Assembly: GCA_002409405.1 (NCBI GenBank)
Contig: DHNG01000006.1
Span: 132,156-150,530, forward strand
Length of the DNA: 18,375 nucleotides
Direction: 5' to 3'
Source of the DNA: Flavobacteriales bacterium UBA5422
Lineage (GTDB): Bacteria; Bacteroidota; Bacteroidia; Flavobacteriales_D; Crocinitomicaceae
Shown: positions 15,250-18,375 of the stretch, piece by piece
How positions within the stretch are numbered: position 1 is the first letter of the stretch
Layout of the letters: every line of letters begins with the position of its first letter
Notes under the pieces: model-generated
Databases searched by the model: none
The model's input: the letters and a program-made list of their open reading frames with translations, nothing else
What the model was told of the DNA's origin: nothing
Translations under genes and position numbers: made by a program

Positions 15250-17142
15250 TTAGTATGAATTTCTTCTTCTGCGTCCGCCACCGTTACCAGAACTTCTGTC
15301 AGAATCGCTTTTTCCTCTGAATCCTCCTCTATCAGATGATGATCCTTTGTCGCTGTCTTTTCGTCCTCTGAATCCTCCTCTGTCGCCGTCTTTTCGTCCG
15401 CCACGATCGTCTCTTCGCCCGCCGCCGCCAAAGCCACCGGAACGTTTGTTTCCTCCGTCAAAACGACCTCCGCCGCTTCTTCCTCGTGAACCTCCTTCCG
15501 CTTTGTTTTTCGTAATTTCTACAGAAACCTTATGTCCTTCATACTCCGTTCCGTTTACATTACTCAGGATTTTATCAGCTAATTCATCGTCCGCTTCAAA
15601 GAAAGAAAACGATGCCAGGATATCAATTTTACCGATGTTTTCAGAACGCAAACCTGTAGAATCACAGATCACACGCAATAAACCACCCGGATTTAATCCG
15701 TCTCGTTTACCAAGACTTACAAAGAAACGTGTTTTACCTTCATCTCTTCTTGGTCCGCGATCTCTGTTACGGCTTCCGCGATCTTCATTAAAATCATCCC
15801 GGTCTCCACGATCTCTGGAAGTGCTTGCATTTAAATCACCAGCCCTTTCATAGTAATCAATAAATCGGTTGAACTCAGCAGAAATGAATTTTTTCACCAC
15901 TTCTTCTTTTGACAATCCGTCAAATTCACGCATGATGATCGGAAGGAATTCTTCGATTTCATCTTCTTTTACTTCCGTAGAAATAACTTTGTCTGCTAAT
16001 TTCAGCAATTGAATTTCACAGATTTCTTTTGCATTCGGAACGTTTCCAACAGTGAATGTTGTACGAATTGTTCGTTCAATCTGTCTGATTTTACCCAGCT
16101 CACGAGTGTTGATCAACACCAATGATTCACCTTTCTTACCTGCACGTGCAGTTCTTCCTGAACGGTGTGTGTAATTTTCAATATCGTCCGGCAAGTTGTA
16201 ATTGATTACGTGTGTTACATCGCTTACATCAATTCCACGTGCCGCTACATCTGTCGCCACTAAAATCTGCAGTGATTTTTCACGGAAACGCTTCATCACT
16301 GAATCGCGTTGTGCCTGTGACAAGTCACCATGTAACGGAGATGCATTGTAGCCGTCTTTTTCGAGCATTTCAGCAACTTGTGCTGTTTCTCTACGTGTCC
16401 GGCAAAAAATCAATCCGTAAATACTTGGATTAAAGTCAATCAAACGTTTTGTTGCTGCATATCGATCTTTTTCTTTTACCATGAAATAGATATGCTCAAT
16501 ATTTTCGTTCGTCTGGTTTTTGTGTCCAATACTAACTTCCAAAGGATTTGTCATGTAGTTTTTTGCAATTTCAGCCACTTCTTTCGGCATTGTTGCAGAA
16601 AATAACCACACATTTTTCCAGTCCGGAGTCTGTTCAAGAATGGTATCAATGTCTTCTTTGAATCCCATGTTGAGCATTTCGTCGGCTTCATCCAGCACGA
16701 CCCACTCAACTTCTTCTAAACGAAGTGCTTTTCTGTTTGCCAAGTCCACCAAACGCCCCGGAGTTGCAACAACAATTGTTGCTCCGTTTTTAATATCAGT
16801 CATCTGGCGACGGATGTCCGTTCCTCCATATACTGCTACAACGTTAATTTTAAGGTGCTTGGAAAAGTTTTGCAAATCTTTTGTGATTTGCAGGCATAGT
16901 TCCCGTGTCGGGCAGATTACTAATCCTTGAGGAATCTTACGTCCTTCCTCTACTTTACTTACTAATGGAAGACCAAACGCTGCGGTCTTTCCTGTCCCTG
17001 TTTGAGCTAAACCAACGAAATCACTTTCTTCTTTGAGTAAGTGAGGAATCGCTTCGGTTTGTATCGGAGTGGGTGTTTCAAACCCCATTTCAGTCAACGA
17101 CTTCAACACCCCACTCTTCAGCCCGAGTTCTTCAAATGTCAT
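15250..17142 (-). CDS. DEAD-box RNA helicase (DeaD/CsdA-like) with DbpA-type RNA-binding domain and RG-rich tail
   Basis: This 630-residue helicase has all core motifs: Q motif FETPTPIQ (21-28), Walker A AQTGTGKT (46-53), PTREL (78-82), TPGR (127-130), DEAD (151-154), SAT (182-184), ATDVAARGID (296-305) and HRSGRTAR (326-333). A helical dimerisation-like region (about 370-435) and an Arg/Asp linker (440-470) lead to a DbpA/CsdA-type RNA-binding domain (about 471-545, with 'GGLLRVICDSTGLRSENIGKI'). The last 80 residues are a disordered Gly/Arg/Asp tail with repeated GGFRG units, which binds RNA non-specifically in related proteins. It should remodel structured RNA or assist ribosome assembly, as DeaD/CsdA does in the cold. 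The deaD name fits the architecture, but the exact orthologue is not certain. The ATG at 17142 lies about 18 nt after the predicted transcription start. Confidence 0.95.
   Translation of the reverse strand: MTFEELGLKSGVLKSLTEMGFETPTPIQTEAIPHLLKEESDFVGLAQTGTGKTAAFGLPLVSKVEEGRKIPQGLVICPTRELCLQITKDLQNFSKHLKINVVAVYGGTDIRRQMTDIKNGATIVVATPGRLVDLANRKALRLEEVEWVVLDEADEMLNMGFKEDIDTILEQTPDWKNVWLFSATMPKEVAEIAKNYMTNPLEVSIGHKNQTNENIEHIYFMVKEKDRYAATKRLIDFNPSIYGLIFCRTRRETAQVAEMLEKDGYNASPLHGDLSQAQRDSVMKRFREKSLQILVATDVAARGIDVSDVTHVINYNLPDDIENYTHRSGRTARAGKKGESLVLINTRELGKIRQIERTIRTTFTVGNVPNAKEICEIQLLKLADKVISTEVKEDEIEEFLPIIMREFDGLSKEEVVKKFISAEFNRFIDYYERAGDLNASTSRDRGDRDDFNEDRGSRNRDRGPRRDEGKTRFFVSLGKRDGLNPGGLLRVICDSTGLRSENIGKIDILASFSFFEADDELADKILSNVNGTEYEGHKVSVEITKNKAEGGSRGRSGGGRFDGGNKRSGGFGGGGRRDDRGGRKDGDRGGFRGRKDSDKGSSSDRGGFRGKSDSDRSSGNGGGRRRRNSY
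15253..15501 (-). repeat. low-complexity RG/GGFRG coding repeat in the helicase tail
   Basis: The 3' end of the helicase gene encodes irregular repeats such as SGGFGGGGRRDDRGGRK, DRGGFRGRKDSDKG and DRGGFRGKSDSD. The DNA is correspondingly repetitive (recurring CCTCTGAATCCTCCTCT-like units on the plus strand). Such stretches change in copy number easily and create long spurious open frames on the opposite strand. Confidence 0.7.
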
Positions 17143-17165
17143 CTAATTAATTATAAAATTGGGTG

Positions 17166-17195
17166 CAAAGGTACGTAGATTTTCTTGTTATGCAA
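17166..17195 (-). promoter_or_regulatory. Bacteroidota-type promoter of the helicase-typA operon
   Basis: On the minus strand TTG (17195-17193) is followed after 19 bp by TACCTTTG (17173-17166), a full match to TAnnTTTG with the -33 element at the usual spacing. Transcription should begin near 17160 and give a leader of about 18 nt before the ATG at 17142. This is the best promoter in the window. Confidence 0.8.
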
Positions 17196-17239
17196 CATTT
17201 TATTTTTGTTAAGAAAAAATAATGGGAATTATTAACAAC

Positions 17240-17268
17240 AAAAAAGCGTTTCCATTTCTGAAAACGCT
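17240..17268 (-). terminator. intrinsic terminator after the small lipoprotein gene (copy 1 of a repeated terminator)
   Basis: AGCGTTT and AAACGCT pair around a 10-nt loop, and on the minus strand a run of six T follows. It lies 22 bp beyond the stop of the lipoprotein gene. Its 29 bases are identical to 17849-17877. Confidence 0.85.
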
Positions 17269-17289
17269 ATCTCTTTACTTTTTAGTTAA

Positions 17290-17760
17290 TTATTTTGATC
17301 CTTCAATCCTATGGCGAATGTCCCCATTAATTGTATCGGCACTATATGTACTCAAAATAATTTTACCGGAAGAATAGTCTCCGTTACCTGACAGCGTATG
17401 CGTTGCGTCCACTTGCTGGGACGGGATAGAAAAACCACTCCCTGTAATGATTGCCATGTAACTCTGACCAGAACCATACAGATTATTCAAAAAGATAGTA
17501 TCCAGTGTTGTTCCACCTGTTGTAACATGGAGTTCATATGTTTTTCCTTCTGAAAAATTACCTGCGACATACATACTATCCATCACTTGATAATAACCTA
17601 AAAATGAGTCCCGGTATGCTCCCATTTTGTATTTACATGTAAAATCTTTTTTCTCCGCTTTTGGATCATAATTAAGTGCAGCAGGATCTGTGCACCCTTT
17701 CTTTTTACAAGCTACTGTCAAGGCTGTAATCATCATTCCAGCCATCCATAAATTTTTCAT
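17290..17760 (-). CDS. small lipoprotein with a CTDPxAxNYDPxA motif, function unknown
   Basis: The 156-residue protein has a lipoprotein signal peptide ending in the lipobox L-T-V-A-C (Cys18), so the mature protein is lipid-anchored and starts with CKKKG. Directly after it comes CTDPAALNYDPKAEKKDFTC, a short cysteine-framed motif (Cys23 to Cys42) resembling the C-[TM]-D-P-x-A-x-N-[YF]-[DN]-P-x-A units common in Bacteroidota surface proteins. The remaining roughly 110 residues look like a beta-rich domain (YELHVTTGG, TLDTIFLNNLYG, GKIILSTYSADTINGDI) of about the size of a lipocalin-like or Ig-like fold. No catalytic motif is recognised. The gene stands alone between two copies of the same terminator. 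No clear -7 element was found upstream, so the promoter is unknown. Confidence 0.8.
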   Translation of the reverse strand: MKNLWMAGMMITALTVACKKKGCTDPAALNYDPKAEKKDFTCKYKMGAYRDSFLGYYQVMDSMYVAGNFSEGKTYELHVTTGGTTLDTIFLNNLYGSGQSYMAIITGSGFSIPSQQVDATHTLSGNGDYSSGKIILSTYSADTINGDIRHRIEGSK

Positions 17761-17848
17761 GTTTCGTTCGTATTAGTTATTAGTAAATAAATGCACTACT
17801 ACAAACCCACTTTATTGCTGTTTATTTTAAAAAGGATGATTTTTAACA

Positions 17849-17880
17849 AAAAAAGCGTTTCCATTTCTGAAAACGCTTTT
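17849..17880 (-). terminator. intrinsic terminator after sucC (copy 2 of a repeated terminator)
   Basis: This is the same hairpin as at 17245-17268 (AGCGTTT/AAACGCT, 10-nt loop), followed on the minus strand by seven T. It lies 27 bp beyond the sucC stop. The plus-strand side also has TTTT, so weak bidirectional activity is possible. Confidence 0.85.
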
Positions 17881-17904
17881 CGCTAATTATTTGGATACCG
17901 GTGA

Positions 17905-18375
17905 TTAAGCCAATACTTCTTTTACTTTGTCTGCCGCTTCCTGCAACAATACTGCAGAATGCACATTCAATCCTGATTCATCGATTATTTTTTTCGCTTC
18001 TTCTGCATTTGTTCCTTGTAAACGAACGATGATCGGAACAGGAATATTCCCGATATTTTTATAAGCATCAACAACTCCCTGAGCAACACGGTCACAACGA
18101 ACGATTCCTCCGAAGATATTGATCAGAATTGCTTTCACATTCGGATCTTTCAAAATAATGTGGAATGCTTTTTCAACGCGTTCTGCGTTTGCAGTACCTC
18201 CCACGTCCAGGAAGTTTGCAGGATTACCACCTGACAATTTGATGATATCCATCGTTGCCATTGCCAATCCAGCTCCGTTTACCATACAAGCAACGTTTCC
18301 GTCCAACTTCACGAAGTTCAATCCAGCTTCTCCTGCCTCCACTTCTGTCGGATCTTCTTCTGTTACATCACGCAT
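17905..18375 (-). CDS. sucC: succinyl-CoA synthetase (ADP-forming) beta subunit, C-terminal part
   Basis: The visible 156 residues are the C-terminal ligase/CoA-binding domain of SucC. Motifs include 'NFVKLDGNVACMVNGAGLAM', 'TMDIIKLSGGNPANFLDVGG', 'KAILINIFGGIVRCD' and 'IIVRLQGTNAEEAKKIIDES', in the same order as in E. coli SucC. The ATG at the right edge is an internal Met. SucC is normally about 390-400 residues, so roughly 240 N-terminal residues (the ATP-grasp domain) lie beyond the window. With SucD it makes ATP or GTP from succinyl-CoA in the TCA cycle. No sucD is present downstream, so in this genome sucD must lie elsewhere or upstream. Confidence 0.97.
   Translation of the reverse strand: MRDVTEEDPTEVEAGEAGLNFVKLDGNVACMVNGAGLAMATMDIIKLSGGNPANFLDVGGTANAERVEKAFHIILKDPNVKAILINIFGGIVRCDRVAQGVVDAYKNIGNIPVPIIVRLQGTNAEEAKKIIDESGLNVHSAVLLQEAADKVKEVLA

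Noticed and set aside
15347..15853. 168-codon plus-strand open frame rich in Pro/Arg/Ser
   Set aside because: It is the antisense shadow of the helicase's RG-rich tail and linker; the composition follows from Gly/Arg codons on the other strand.
1..18375. tRNA, rRNA, insertion sequence, phage or CRISPR elements
   Set aside because: None was recognised by eye on either strand; a tRNAscan or Infernal run would be needed to exclude small RNAs formally.

Overview
The window looks like chromosomal DNA of a member of the Bacteroidota, most likely Flavobacteriales and possibly close to Crocinitomicaceae/Fluviicola. The reasons are an AT-rich composition, few Shine-Dalgarno sequences, promoters of the TTG / TAnnTTTG type, a type B gliding-motility C-terminal domain next to a PorP/SprF protein, and a phosphosulfolactate-synthase-like gene. 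The genus is inferred, not shown.

Layout. (1) Positions 1-6114, minus strand: a three-gene surface-protein cluster. A 1253-residue secreted multidomain protein with a type B sorting domain is followed by a PorP/SprF-like outer-membrane partner and by a TPR/PD40 lipid-free periplasmic protein cut by the left edge. (2) Positions 6115-6531: a gene-free region with a palindromic ACGTAT-AA-ATACGT site and a -7 element. (3) Positions 6532-8958, plus strand: a tightly coupled four-gene operon of a small cysteine-pair protein, a 7-TM membrane protein, a HisKA_3-type histidine kinase and a NarL/LuxR-type response regulator. An almost identical copy of the upstream site lies in inverted orientation just after the operon, followed by a -7 element and a strongly folded segment. 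(4) Positions 9268-10311: an ACMSD-like metal-dependent amidohydrolase. (5) Positions 10504-10920: a bacilliredoxin (BrxA/BrxB) gene with an in-frame TAA just before its CGC active site. (6) Minus strand, 11003-13250: a ComA-like phosphosulfolactate synthase and a large TPR protein. (7) Minus strand, 13429-17142: typA and a DEAD-box RNA helicase behind a near-consensus Bacteroidota promoter. (8) Minus strand, 17290-17760: a small lipoprotein gene flanked by two copies of one terminator. (9) From 17905 to the right edge: the C-terminal part of sucC.

How the genes may work together. The adhesin, PorP/SprF and PD40 genes look like one type IX secretion substrate with its attachment module. The kinase has almost no sensor domain of its own, so the 7-TM protein and perhaps the small protein are the likely signal input. 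The paired sites suggest that the regulator acts on its own promoter and possibly on a second transcript downstream. This four-gene signalling unit, with its flanking sites and structured RNA candidate, is the least described part of the window. The remainder is largely housekeeping (helicase, ribosome-associated GTPase, TCA-cycle enzyme).
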